The notes under the pieces are model-generated. The model saw nothing but the letters and a program-made list of their open reading frames with translations, was not told the DNA's origin and did not search any database. A stretch of 64,000 bases of DNA from positions 62,001 to 126,000 of the forward strand of contig NZ_RRCH01000014.1 of the NCBI RefSeq assembly GCF_003862495.1, read 5' to 3'. The stretch's first letter is position 1; every line of letters starts with the position of its first letter. The stretch is from Halocatena pleomorpha (GTDB taxonomy: Archaea > Halobacteriota > Halobacteria > Halobacteriales > Haloarculaceae). The translations under genes were made by a program, and so were the position numbers. Below, one piece after another: positions 27,601 through 36,035 of the stretch.

Positions 27601-27712
27601 GGAGATCGGTAGCGAGGTCCGCGTATTCATCCAGATCCGGACGATCGTGTCTCCGCTCAGCGCTACCGTTGCCGAAGTCACTCGGATTGCTGTGCGGATT
27701 TGTAACAGTCAT
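24674..27712 (-). CDS. dld: D-lactate/glycolate dehydrogenase, fused FAD-binding and Fe-S subunits (Dld/GlcD-GlcF type)
   Basis: A 1012-aa fusion of a GlcD-like FAD-linked oxidase and a GlcF/GlpC-like ferredoxin-CCG protein, likely oxidising D-lactate or another 2-hydroxy acid and passing electrons to menaquinone. The FAD-binding PP-loop is IIARGAGSSLAGQAVGPGCVV followed by ATIGGGIGNNSTGAHSVRYG. Two 4Fe-4S ferredoxin motifs are CNGCGTCRQTDAVMCPTYRG and CVGCKGCKSDCPTG. Two CCG-type motifs lie near HGHCHQHALG and DTGCCGMAGSFGYE. Fusions of this length are typical of haloarchaeal Dld. No signal peptide, so it should sit at the inner face of the membrane. The malate synthase gene downstream in position, on the opposite strand, gives no operon link. 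Confidence 0.93.
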   Translation of the reverse strand: MTVTNPHSNPSDFGNGSAERRHDRPDLDEYADLATDLRAELDGEARFDEYAQVLYATDGSVYQARPAGVVMPQNVDDVRHAVRIASEHGVPIIARGAGSSLAGQAVGPGCVVLDMSTYMNDVLAVDPDAQRARVQPGVVQDHFDDYAAQWGLKFAPDPASSNRATIGGGIGNNSTGAHSVRYGITDAYTEELKVVLSDGSLIHTREIVLDSPEYEAIVEKDDREAEIYETVRGLVADNAAEIAERYPDLKRNVSGYNLNRVIYENDDGERVINLSKLVVGAESTLGVVVEAEISLVSVPDETALALYCFEELIDALEAVPQALEHEVSAVELMDEAVFRLARDSEQYAQYEAPIPAGTAAALMVEFDSELHDDLRTPMQEMSARFRENGNAFAVLEAHTPEDQDDLWKLRKAAIPLLMSLDGDPKPYPFIEDATVPPEELTAYVKKFKEVLNAHNTSAAYFAHAGSGTLHIRPILNLKENEGIQRMKSISDDVTDLVVEHHGSFSGEHGDGLARTEFNRKMYGEELWTAFKAIKSAFDPDWLMNPGKVVYNDSANERRDGAARDPRATGKTDMRENLRYGDGYTSIEPQTKLDFEDEGGFSQLVELCNGCGTCRQTDAVMCPTYRGSNEEMETTRGRANMLRAAISGEIPEEELYTEQFQREVLDLCVGCKGCKSDCPTGVDMAKLKAETKHQYHQRDGISLREKLFGNIDAVSKLGSALTPVSNVAPNVPGVRTVLEKTLGIARDRQLPPFRRQSLQAWYDERGPHVTEREADQKVLLFPDTYTNYSYPGPGKAAVRVLEAANVHVVVPQDLEPSGRAAYSMAMLDTAEKRARRNIARFAEYLDDGYEIVVVEPSDAVVFQDEYSDLIDSPTAERVATNAYGICEYLDTYRLIEGLDLETTDESLAYHGHCHQHALGTDHHAVGVLRRAGYQVDPLDTGCCGMAGSFGYETEHYNLSKSIGQRVFEKIDESDSETVVAPGGSCRSQIGDRANRAENPPHPIEKIAAVLPSI

Positions 27713-28358
27713 TACGCTGACTTCTGGGATCGATCATGATAAATTCTGTGTTTGGGACCCCCTGTCGTGGGATCGGCGGATTGACCCACGATTTTACAAC
27801 GAAGCGGTGTATCGCTCAGGTTCCATCAGGCCGGACTGCACAACCGTTACAATAGTACACATGTAACGAAATTCCGCTCCAACGTAGGGTATTTCCGAAT
27901 GTGTAGTCCGCGTTTGTGACAAACACAGTACTAAGATGATGACAGGTGCTACTAGATTGGATTTCAATCTGATGCCTCGACTGAGATCCAACCCCTGTAT
28001 CGTGATTTCCCGCGCGCCAACCCAGACCCGACACAGCCGCCGATGGACTTCAAGCGTATTAGGTGTTTGAACGTTTATATCCCAACATATAATATAATTC
28101 TCAACTCCTGCCGTTGCGGTCCTATTCCGTTTGGAATGCGTTCCGAGAAACTCGAACACCGTCGACGTGTCCCGCCGGATTCGTTCTATTCCCCCCATCC
28201 ACGATGTGTTTAAGGAACTACCCTCGCCATTAATGTAAGATATAACTCACTATCGGTTGGTGTCGGGAATTCTACGGGTATCGTCTTCGTTAATCGAAAT
28301 CAGGTCGTCCTCAAGCCCCGATTCATCACCTTTAATAATGAGTGAGGTTTCACTCCGA
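27713..28358. other. Intergenic region with divergent promoters
   Basis: Between divergently transcribed D-lactate dehydrogenase and malate synthase. The frame at 27794-28198 (minus) has no family resemblance and no promoter. Promoter elements for malate synthase lie at 28331-28338. Confidence 0.4.
28331..28338 (+). promoter_or_regulatory. TATA box of malate synthase gene
   Basis: TTTAATAA lies with its centre about 25 nt upstream of ATG 28359, matching haloarchaeal leaderless promoters, and shows that in-frame starts further upstream (28257, 28338) are not used. Confidence 0.55.
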
Positions 28359-29678
28359 ATGACTGAGATGGCTGCAATCGACAAGCGGACACACGACCGG
28401 AAGTTCGTGCGGACGTTTTTCACGACCCCGACAGCGGTCGAAGAAGACGATACCGCCAAGATGTTGCGCAGCGCGTCCCAGCTTCGTGGGATGCAAGCAC
28501 CCGACGTGTGGGTGCCCGACAACGAAGACGCTACAGCGCCGAACATGCGCGACGAAGGCGCTACGAACATCGCTGAAGTCGTCGCTGAGGAAGGCGAGGG
28601 CGTTCCCGGTGAAATCCACCCTCGCGTCGTCTGGCACCGCGACAGTCCCGGAACGCGCTACCGCGGCTTCCAGCACATGCTGGAGATCGCTGACCCGGAC
28701 AACGGAGCCGTCGAGCACATCGATGGGTTCGTCATTCCCGAGGTCGGTGATATCGACGACTGGAAGAAAGCCGACGAGTTCATCACGATTGTCGAGAACG
28801 AGCACGGTCTTGAGACGGGGAGCCTCGCGATGTCGGTCATCATCGAATCCGGGGCAGCCGAGCTTGCCATGGAGAAACTGCGGGACGAGATGGGCAAGCC
28901 CACCAACAACCTCGAACGGCTGTTCCTGTTGGTCGACGGTGAAGTCGACTACACGAAGGATATGCGCGCGATCACCCCGACGGGTGAACTCCCGTCGTGG
29001 GACGAACTGCGTCACAACACCTCACGAGCGGCCAGCGCAGCCGGTCTCATCGCAATCGATGGCCCGTACGACGACATTCGCGATGTCGAGGGCTACCACG
29101 AGCGCATGCAGGACAACCAGGCTAAAGGACAGCTGGGCATCTGGTCGTTAACCCCCGGTCAGGTTGTCGAGGCGAACACAGATCCCCTCCCACCCACAGA
29201 AGGGTATTGGCTCATCGACGAGGACGGCCGTGATGTCGAGCTTGAAGACGAGGGTGACGTTCAGGTGTACAACGGCAACCGCATCACTCTCGAAACCTCG
29301 GGCAACGGCTACACCCTCACGGTCGGCAGCGATCGGCTCGAACTCGAAGACGAGGACGCACTCCAAGAGGAACTGCTCGGGTTGCTGTCCTACGTTCCGA
29401 GCTTAGACGACATTGTCGACTCCATGGAGGAGTTCGAGGCCGCCAAGGAAGCAGGTCAGGGGGCTATCGCCATGACGCAGTCGACAACCGTCAACATCGA
29501 CGGCGTCGAGATTGACATTAGCCGCGACCGAATGTGGGACGAAGCGACCTATCAGGCCCTTCAAACACCGATCACCTTCTTCCAGGACATCTACGAGAAC
29601 CGGCCTGACCAGCACGATGACCTCGCTGAACTCTACAGCGAGGATATCGTGAGTCGCGCGATGAACGTTGGGAACTGA
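28359..29678 (+). CDS. aceB: Malate synthase, haloarchaeal type
   Basis: Condenses glyoxylate and acetyl-CoA to malate in the glyoxylate bypass, allowing growth on acetate or fatty acids. The haloarchaeal enzyme belongs to a distinct, smaller malate synthase class related to citrate lyase beta-like proteins, about 430-440 aa. Here 439 aa with the hallmark start KRTHDRKFVRTFFTTPTAVEE, QAPDVWVPDNEDATAPNMRDEGATN, AMSVIIESGAAEL and LFLLVDGEVDYTKDMRAITPTGELP. In well-studied haloarchaea aceB sits beside aceA (isocitrate lyase); here aceA is not adjacent. Start chosen from the TATA spacing. Confidence 0.95.
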   Translation: MTEMAAIDKRTHDRKFVRTFFTTPTAVEEDDTAKMLRSASQLRGMQAPDVWVPDNEDATAPNMRDEGATNIAEVVAEEGEGVPGEIHPRVVWHRDSPGTRYRGFQHMLEIADPDNGAVEHIDGFVIPEVGDIDDWKKADEFITIVENEHGLETGSLAMSVIIESGAAELAMEKLRDEMGKPTNNLERLFLLVDGEVDYTKDMRAITPTGELPSWDELRHNTSRAASAAGLIAIDGPYDDIRDVEGYHERMQDNQAKGQLGIWSLTPGQVVEANTDPLPPTEGYWLIDEDGRDVELEDEGDVQVYNGNRITLETSGNGYTLTVGSDRLELEDEDALQEELLGLLSYVPSLDDIVDSMEEFEAAKEAGQGAIAMTQSTTVNIDGVEIDISRDRMWDEATYQALQTPITFFQDIYENRPDQHDDLAELYSEDIVSRAMNVGN

Positions 29679-29776
29679 TCACACGGGCATAACGCCGCCG
29701 CGCGGGAGCGCGAAGGTGCCGTCCCGTTGGTGTCCGGGACGCAACACCGACTGCGTGGCACATGGGGTTGAGGGAG

Positions 29777-30060
29777 TCAGTCGCCAGTGGCTGACTCCGG
29801 TTCGGTGATTCCGAACTCGTTGAACCGGTCCAGTAGTACGACGAATCCGATGGTGACGGCGAGCGCTCCGAGCAAGAACGGCACTGTCACGCCGTAGTGC
29901 TGGCCGACATATTCTGGTGTAATCGGCGCGAACGCCTGCCGATGAACCGGAGGCTGTTGAACACGCCTGAGACCACGGATCGGCTGTGAGACGAGATTCC
30001 CCTTGCGAGCGTTGACAAGTTCGCGCTCGAGATGCCACAGAGGAGCCCGCCAACGATTAA
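29777..30060 (-). pseudogene. Remnant of an MFS transporter gene (3-prime end, frameshifted)
   Basis: Read on the minus strand, 30060-29985 encodes LIVGGLLCGISSANLSTLAR followed by VVSGVFNSLRFIG, an MFS helix and loop; from about 29985 the reading frame shifts and continues as RQAFAPITPEYVGQHYG then VTVPFLLGALAVTIGFVVLL, a final helix and tail ending at TGA 29777-29779. No start codon or upstream helices exist, so this is the last about 95 codons of a decayed major-facilitator exporter. The upstream part is absent and the region to the right is A/T-rich. Confidence 0.72.
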
Positions 30061-30254
30061 ATGTTGATTTCTATATGGTATGTATCCGAATCACCGTGAT
30101 AATCTATTCTCATACCTTCTCGTGACCCTTAATGATTTTATAGAATAGATATATAATAAAATACACTAATTATTTCGTTCAGGGTAAATGGAATATGAAT
30201 AGGTATGATGAGTGCGTACACGACTCATTCAGAGACACACTGAAAGCGCCTTTT
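30061..30254. other. A/T-rich spacer
   Basis: About 190 nt, strongly A/T-rich at 30110-30180, between the MFS remnant and the end of the RND exporter gene. It may contain a terminator for the RND operon; no gene is seen. Confidence 0.4.
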
Positions 30255-32696
30255 CTATCGTGTTATTCGATCCCACACAACAATAACCGATGGAGTGATA
30301 AGAATCGATGTCAGATACGCAAAAAAGATAGAGAGCGCGACGACAAGACCGAATTGACCGAGAATTGGTGTAATCGCCAGCACAAGCACCCCAATACCAG
30401 TCGTGGTCGTGAGCATACTACCGGTGAGCGCACCTCCGGTTCCGCGAACGGTTTCTTCGAGCGCGGCGAAAAGGTCTGTGCGCTCATCGTACTCGTCGGC
30501 AAACCGATGGACGAAGTGCGCCGAATAATCGACTCCGAGGCCGATGGTGATCGAGAGGATCGTTGCAGTCAACGCGTTGAACGGAATACCGAACAGTCGC
30601 ATCGACCCTGCAAGCAGCGCGACCGAAACGACAATCGGCACGAGATTCACGATACCGAAGGAGGGCCGGCCTTCGATACCGTAGTAAACCAACACGAGGA
30701 ACAACACTGTGACGACGAGCGCCGTGAGGAGGCTCTTGATCGCTGACTCGAAGATGGCGTCAGAGACGGCCTGCAACACGACGGTTTGTCCCGTGGCAAT
30801 CGCTGGGAAGCGATAGCGGTCGGTGAATGCGCGGGCGTCGCTCGTGATCTCCTCCTGTGGGGCATCGCTTGCGGTCGAGTAGACGACTTGAGTATGCCGG
30901 TAGTCCGGAGTGATGTATTCACGCGCTTGCCCCCGATACGACGAATCGAGTAGCGCGTCGTAGATGTCACCCAGGTTGTCGTCGGGCACGCCATCACCGT
31001 CGACATCGTTCCGGTCGACCAACTGCGCGAACGCCGTCGATTGCTCTGCGTAGTCACGAATCACTGTGATAATACTCTCAGTATCGACCTCGCGGTTGTT
31101 CGGCGTGAGAGTGTTCGGCGGATCCTGATTTGCGCGCTGAATCGATTCGAGCGCGGAATCCTTCCGGAGATTCCCCTCAACGTATATCGTCACTGTATCA
31201 TCTTGTGTGGTAGCGAATCGTTCATCGAGGAAATTCGACGTGGCGGTCACGGTGTAGGTGCTGGGTGCAAGCGGTTCGGGGAGTCCCGCGACGTAGTCGG
31301 GGACTTCCTCTGGTGGGAGGAAATCGTCCTGTGAAAACGAGGTGTCGACACCGGTCGCGTAGAAACCAGCCCCAACCGAGATGAGCACTGTCGCCGCGAG
31401 CAGCGCGTAGGGCGCACGCCGGGCGACGACGACCCCGACTGTCAGTATCCGCCCCAACAGCGACCCTTCCGAGCCGAGCGGACGAACCCCGAACTCCCGG
31501 ATCCCACGTTGGTTCCGGAGCCGGTCGGCCCACACCTTTGTGGCTGGCAGGAAAATCCCGAAAATCAGGAACGTAAAGACGATGCCGACGGCGGCAACGA
31601 GACCGAACTGACGAATCGGTCCGAGATCGCTGATACCGTTCGCGGCGAATCCGACGACCGTGGTGCCCGTGACGATGAAAAAGGCCACGAGCAACTGATC
31701 GGTTGTCGCCCGCATCGACTCATCAATCGTGGCCCCGGTGACTCGTTCCTCACGGTAGCGATTGATGGCGTGAATTCCGAAGTCGATTCCTACCGCAAGC
31801 AACAGCGGCGGCACGGCGATGAGCATCTGCGTGAACTGCAGCCCCGCCAGCCCGGTGAATCCGAACGTCCAGATGACCGCCATCACGAGCGAGAGCATCC
31901 CTAAGAGGAGGTCGATCGGATCGCGGTAGGCGAACACCAGAAAAACGAGAATCAGCAGTGCGACCGCGGGCACAACGATGATGAGCGAGTCGAAGATGAT
32001 GTTCGTGAACTCTGTAGAGACGACACCACTGCCAAACACCCGGATATCGCTGTCAACGCTTTCGGCCACGGACTGTGTGCGTGTTTGAATGTCTGTCAGC
32101 GGGCTATTCCCGCTCGTTCCGGCCGACTGTGAGACACCACCTACGTCGTGGTGAACGGTCCCGACGGTTGCAGCAGCCGATGCTGACTTTCGGTTGAAAT
32201 CCTCACTGAGCAGCTCGGTGAAACCAGTCCTCACGGCGGCCGTCCGAATCGCCGTTTCGATCTCCGTGGGTGTTGCACGCTCGATCGTCCGGATCTGCGC
32301 ATCGAGCGTCGTTGCGTTCGGATCAAGCGTGTGCGCAACGATCCGCGCGGCACTCGATGTAGCGACCACTCGAAGATTCTTGCGTGCCACAAGACGCTGT
32401 TGGACTTCGAGCATCGCCACCAGTTCATCTTTCGCGAGGACGTTCGGTCCCGATTGGATGAGTTGAGTGCTCCCGTTCGCCTCCTCGAACGGTGGTGCGA
32501 ACCGTTGATTCACATCATCAAGGGCGTCCTGCGCGGGGCTATCCTCGGTGAACTGGCTAGTTCCGGATTCGGTCGAGATGTTTGTGAATCCGACCGCAAA
32601 AATCGCTGTCAACAACACAAACGCGAGAATCACCCTCTCTGGTCGCTCGATGATCCAGACATCGACCGCGTTGATGTATCGCTGATGGTCGACCAT
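30255..32696 (-). CDS. RND superfamily (MMPL/SSD) exporter
   Basis: Membrane transporter of 813 aa with two similar halves, each with one helix, a large extracytoplasmic domain and a cluster of five helices (12 in total). Motifs include LLLAVGIDFGIHAINRYREE in the first half and SITIGLGVDYSAHFVHRFADEYDE in the second, the conserved Asp-containing helix-4 segments of the family used for proton relay. Archaeal members may export lipids or hydrophobic molecules. It follows 13 nt after the stop of a CARDB-type membrane protein (32710-34803) in the same direction, and the pair likely form an envelope export complex. Confidence 0.9.
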   Translation of the reverse strand: MVDHQRYINAVDVWIIERPERVILAFVLLTAIFAVGFTNISTESGTSQFTEDSPAQDALDDVNQRFAPPFEEANGSTQLIQSGPNVLAKDELVAMLEVQQRLVARKNLRVVATSSAARIVAHTLDPNATTLDAQIRTIERATPTEIETAIRTAAVRTGFTELLSEDFNRKSASAAATVGTVHHDVGGVSQSAGTSGNSPLTDIQTRTQSVAESVDSDIRVFGSGVVSTEFTNIIFDSLIIVVPAVALLILVFLVFAYRDPIDLLLGMLSLVMAVIWTFGFTGLAGLQFTQMLIAVPPLLLAVGIDFGIHAINRYREERVTGATIDESMRATTDQLLVAFFIVTGTTVVGFAANGISDLGPIRQFGLVAAVGIVFTFLIFGIFLPATKVWADRLRNQRGIREFGVRPLGSEGSLLGRILTVGVVVARRAPYALLAATVLISVGAGFYATGVDTSFSQDDFLPPEEVPDYVAGLPEPLAPSTYTVTATSNFLDERFATTQDDTVTIYVEGNLRKDSALESIQRANQDPPNTLTPNNREVDTESIITVIRDYAEQSTAFAQLVDRNDVDGDGVPDDNLGDIYDALLDSSYRGQAREYITPDYRHTQVVYSTASDAPQEEITSDARAFTDRYRFPAIATGQTVVLQAVSDAIFESAIKSLLTALVVTVLFLVLVYYGIEGRPSFGIVNLVPIVVSVALLAGSMRLFGIPFNALTATILSITIGLGVDYSAHFVHRFADEYDERTDLFAALEETVRGTGGALTGSMLTTTTGIGVLVLAITPILGQFGLVVALSIFFAYLTSILITPSVIVVWDRITR

Positions 32697-32709
32697 ATCC
32701 TGTCGGAAG

Positions 32710-34803
32710 TCACTGTTTCATCCGGACCCAACCGGCACCGAGCAGTGCGAACAACGCGCCGAGACCAACCGTCACACCGAGCACGGGAAGTATGCCATCG
32801 TCTCCCTCAGTAGTCGCTGTGACCGGGATCTCATACGTTTGTGAGAGTTTCGAGTCATCCGAAGCAGTCTCGTATTCGAAATCGATCGACAGGGGATACT
32901 GTCCATCGCTCGCGTCGGCGTTCACGCTCACATCGAATGCGATTTGCGCTGACTCACCGGGCTGTAACCGTGCGATGTACGCATCACTGGTGCTGGTCGA
33001 CAGCGGATCGTCGACGAACGTTTTGGCGTTGATATTTCTCACTACGGTATCACGATTGTTGGTTACGTTCAGCGTTACCGTCCCTGTGGACCCAACATCA
33101 ATGGTGGCATTCACGCGTTCAACGATAAATTCGTCGCGCTGTGGGGCGACAGCAACCTGTGTATCGAGTGTTTCGCTCTGACCGGCATTGCCGCTCTCGT
33201 CGTCATATTCTACGACGAAGGAAAACTGGCGCTGCCCAGGCTCCGCGCTGTCGGTGGTTTCTACGGGAACGGAGACGGTCGTCGATTCTCCTACCGAGAG
33301 AGAGCCGATAGCGACTTCAGTTTCCTGTGGATTACTGTTCTGGCTGTGTGTCACGAGGGAAACGACGGCGTTCGAAACGTTCTGCGGGCCCTGATTCGTC
33401 ACCACAGTGGTGACAGTGCCCTCATCCCCCACGCGGAGTGTGCTACTCGTGTTTGTAACGATAAAGCTCTGTTTGGGTTGGGGTGTGACGCCCACGATGA
33501 ACGGTCCTGCTCGGGTCTGGTCGCCGTCAGCGTCGTCGTACGAGACGGTGGCTTGAAACGGGTAACTCCGGGCATTGGTTTGGTTGCTTGCGGTGGCGTT
33601 GAGCGTGATCGTCCGCTCTTCACCCTCATCCCACTCCCCGACGAACTGCGTAGCGTTCGCGGTGTGGCCAAACGTGATGCCGCTCGAAAGCGACCGGAGG
33701 TTGACGGTGGCCTCTGAGGCGTCCGCGTCAGCGTTTTCGAGTGTCACCGAGACGATCCCTGTGCTGCCGACCTGCAGCTCAGTAGACGAGGAAACCACCT
33801 CGAAATCGTCGCGTTCGTCGTCGATATCGATTTGAGCAGTGAGTTCTTGGCTTTGTACGGGATTCATGTTTTGATCGTAATACTCCACTACAAGTGGAAC
33901 CTGCCGCTGACCGGGTTCAGCAGTGCTATTGACCGCCACCGGCAGCTCGAACGATTCTGATTCATCCGAATCGAGACTCCCAAGCACGTACTGGGACTGA
34001 CGAGGAATCACGTCGTGGTTGCCGTTGGAGCCGAACGTGAGTACCGCATCGGTGGCCGATTGAGGACCTTCATTCGTAATCGTACCGGAGATGGTTCCTG
34101 ACTCGCCCGCCTGCAAGTCGCCATCGACACCGGAGAGCGAAAACCGCTGTTCACCATCCGGTGCGACGCCGAACGTGAGCGGTGACGACCGGGATGAATT
34201 ACCGCCGCTGTCTTCGTAGGTGATCGTCGCTCGCACAGGATACTCGGTCGTATCGGCTGTGCGTGACATCCGCGCTTGCACCTCAATGGTCCGTACCTCT
34301 CCCACATTCCACTCGCCAACGAAGCGGCTGGTGTTCGGCGATTGGCCGAACGAGAAATCGCCCGACAGCGACTGGAGGCTCACGACCGCATTCGTAGCGT
34401 CCTCACCGGTGTTCTCGATGGTCACGGAGACGTTTCCGATTCCGCCGGCGGGCACGTCAGAGGAAACTGAGACGACTTCGAACTCTGCATCAGGCGAAGG
34501 AGGAGTTGCGATGATCTGCTCACTCGTCTCGAACACCGAAGACGCGGCGACCGACGCCGCAGTATCGCTATCGGAGAACGTTTCCGTGAACTCACCAGCG
34601 GTCGTTTCCGCTCCGTTTGCGACGTTTCCGACGGCCGAATCGCCCACAATGAAGCCGACGGCGATCCCGTGGAAAACGAGAAGACCGACGAGCGAAACGG
34701 CGAGCGCCGAGTGGTTCATCGGTAGCCAGCTCGAACAGCGAATTTCTCCGTCACAGCCGCCATCCCTCGGAAAGTCTTGCGCTGTTTGACTGTCGCTCCG
34801 CAT
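32710..34803 (-). CDS. Membrane-anchored S-layer-type (COG1361/CARDB) repeat protein, partner of RND exporter
   Basis: A 697-aa extracytoplasmic protein with an N-terminal hydrophobic helix (SALAVSLVGLLVFHGIAVGFIVGD), several Ig-like/CARDB repeats of about 110 aa each (FEVVSVSSDVPAGGIGNVSVTIENTG; FSLSGVDGDLQAGESGTISGTITNEG; FEVVSSSTELQVGSTGIVSVTLENA; FIVTNTSSTLRVGDEGTVTTVV; FIVERVNATIDVGSTGTVTLNVTN) and a C-terminal helix (LPVLGVTVGLGALFALLGAGW) ending in RMKQ. The topology is that of an envelope adaptor anchored at both ends. ATG 34803 is supported by TTTTTATAGA at about 34838-34847. It heads a two-gene operon with the RND exporter. Confidence 0.82.
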   Translation of the reverse strand: MRSDSQTAQDFPRDGGCDGEIRCSSWLPMNHSALAVSLVGLLVFHGIAVGFIVGDSAVGNVANGAETTAGEFTETFSDSDTAASVAASSVFETSEQIIATPPSPDAEFEVVSVSSDVPAGGIGNVSVTIENTGEDATNAVVSLQSLSGDFSFGQSPNTSRFVGEWNVGEVRTIEVQARMSRTADTTEYPVRATITYEDSGGNSSRSSPLTFGVAPDGEQRFSLSGVDGDLQAGESGTISGTITNEGPQSATDAVLTFGSNGNHDVIPRQSQYVLGSLDSDESESFELPVAVNSTAEPGQRQVPLVVEYYDQNMNPVQSQELTAQIDIDDERDDFEVVSSSTELQVGSTGIVSVTLENADADASEATVNLRSLSSGITFGHTANATQFVGEWDEGEERTITLNATASNQTNARSYPFQATVSYDDADGDQTRAGPFIVGVTPQPKQSFIVTNTSSTLRVGDEGTVTTVVTNQGPQNVSNAVVSLVTHSQNSNPQETEVAIGSLSVGESTTVSVPVETTDSAEPGQRQFSFVVEYDDESGNAGQSETLDTQVAVAPQRDEFIVERVNATIDVGSTGTVTLNVTNNRDTVVRNINAKTFVDDPLSTSTSDAYIARLQPGESAQIAFDVSVNADASDGQYPLSIDFEYETASDDSKLSQTYEIPVTATTEGDDGILPVLGVTVGLGALFALLGAGWVRMKQ

Positions 34804-35191
34804 TAGCGTCGTCCATACTATTTTCCTACTAGCAGTCTATAAAAATAATTTCTTCGGTGCTCGATAACCCAGTTGATCGTCTTCCGTCGTGGGTGAACGC
34901 GACCAGTCACTGTATGCGGGGGTGCGCATACAGTTTCGGTGGCTCCGTCAAGGCAGTACGCCGGAATCACGATCTCACGCCACCGAGTTCTACGATCGAC
35001 TCGGCAGCGGAGCCGACGAAGACCGACATGGGATCGGTGGCAGCAGCAAACAACCAATCAACGGCACCGACTGTACCGAACACGGGCGTCTCCCCGGGTG
35101 AATTTGGCTTCGACCCAGACCTCCATCTACTCAGAAAACCGCGTGAATTCGCCGGGTGGACTTTAACGGTGTTCGACTGCGTAGCGCCGTC
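34804..35191. other. Intergenic region with divergent promoters
   Basis: Separates the CARDB-type gene (-) and an SDR gene (+). Open frames on both strands are compositionally biased and start far from any promoter. ACTTTAACGG at about 35159-35168 may be the promoter of the SDR gene. Confidence 0.4.
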
Positions 35192-35938
35192 ATGGGATCC
35201 CTTGATGACAAATCGGCCTTGATCACGGGGGCGTCGAGAAGCATCGGACGCGGAATAGCGGAGGGATTCGGTCGTGAGGGTGCTGCAGTAGCGGTGAACT
35301 ACCATTCGAACGAAGAGGGAGCTGAGGAGACAGTCGAAACGATCGAGGACGCCGGCGGTTCCGCCACCGCTGTGCAGGCCGATGTCAGTGACGAGAACGA
35401 GACCAAAGAACTCGTCGAGACAGTTATAGAAGAATTCGGTGGCATCGACGTGCTCGTGAACAATGCCGGTGTTCTTGAACCATCGACGCTTGCAGAGATG
35501 GATGTCGAGACGTGGGATCGAACCATTTCAGTCGATCTCCGAGGCGCGTTCCTGGTTACACGCTTCGTTATTGCTGGAATGCTCGACCGAAGTGAGGGAA
35601 GAATTATCAATATAGCATCACAATTGGGGATCAAGGGGGCCGAGGAACTCACCCACTACTCGGCCGCAAAAGGCGGTATTATCGCCTTCACACGCGCACT
35701 AGCTCGGGAGGTTGCTCCTGACGTTCAGGTCAACGCCATCGCGCCGGGACCTATCGAAACCGACCTCCTCGACGATACAACCGAGGAGTGGCGCGAAAAC
35801 AAGAAAGCTGAAGTGCCACTCAGCCGGATTGGAACCGTAGACGAAGTCGTGCCCACGGCAGTGCTGCTCGCCGGACACGGCGGGGACTATTATACGGGAC
35901 AGACACTCAGTCCCGACGGTGGCGATGCGATGCATTAG
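35192..35938 (+). CDS. SDR family oxidoreductase (FabG-like)
   Basis: Short-chain dehydrogenase/reductase of 248 aa using NAD(P)H. The cofactor motif is LITGASRSIGRGIAEGFGREGAAVAVNY, with NNAGV; the catalytic triad is in IINIASQLGIKGAEELTHYSAAKGG (S, Y and K), and PGPIETDL follows. The conserved sequence starts at MGSLDDKSALITG, so ATG 35192 is used rather than an upstream GTG at 35156. Substrate is not predictable. Confidence 0.92.
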   Translation: MGSLDDKSALITGASRSIGRGIAEGFGREGAAVAVNYHSNEEGAEETVETIEDAGGSATAVQADVSDENETKELVETVIEEFGGIDVLVNNAGVLEPSTLAEMDVETWDRTISVDLRGAFLVTRFVIAGMLDRSEGRIINIASQLGIKGAEELTHYSAAKGGIIAFTRALAREVAPDVQVNAIAPGPIETDLLDDTTEEWRENKKAEVPLSRIGTVDEVVPTAVLLAGHGGDYYTGQTLSPDGGDAMH

Positions 35939-36035
35939 GCAATGTAAAACCGGTTGAGAATGCTATGCATCCTCATTCCTGAAGTGATAGCGCAATATTT
36001 TCCTAGTCGCAGGCGGTAGCAGCTCGTAGTTGTCA

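Noticed and set aside
27794-28198. Minus-strand frame of 134 codons in the dld-aceB gap
   Set aside because: No homology recognised, atypical composition for the acidic haloarchaeal proteome, overlaps promoter region.
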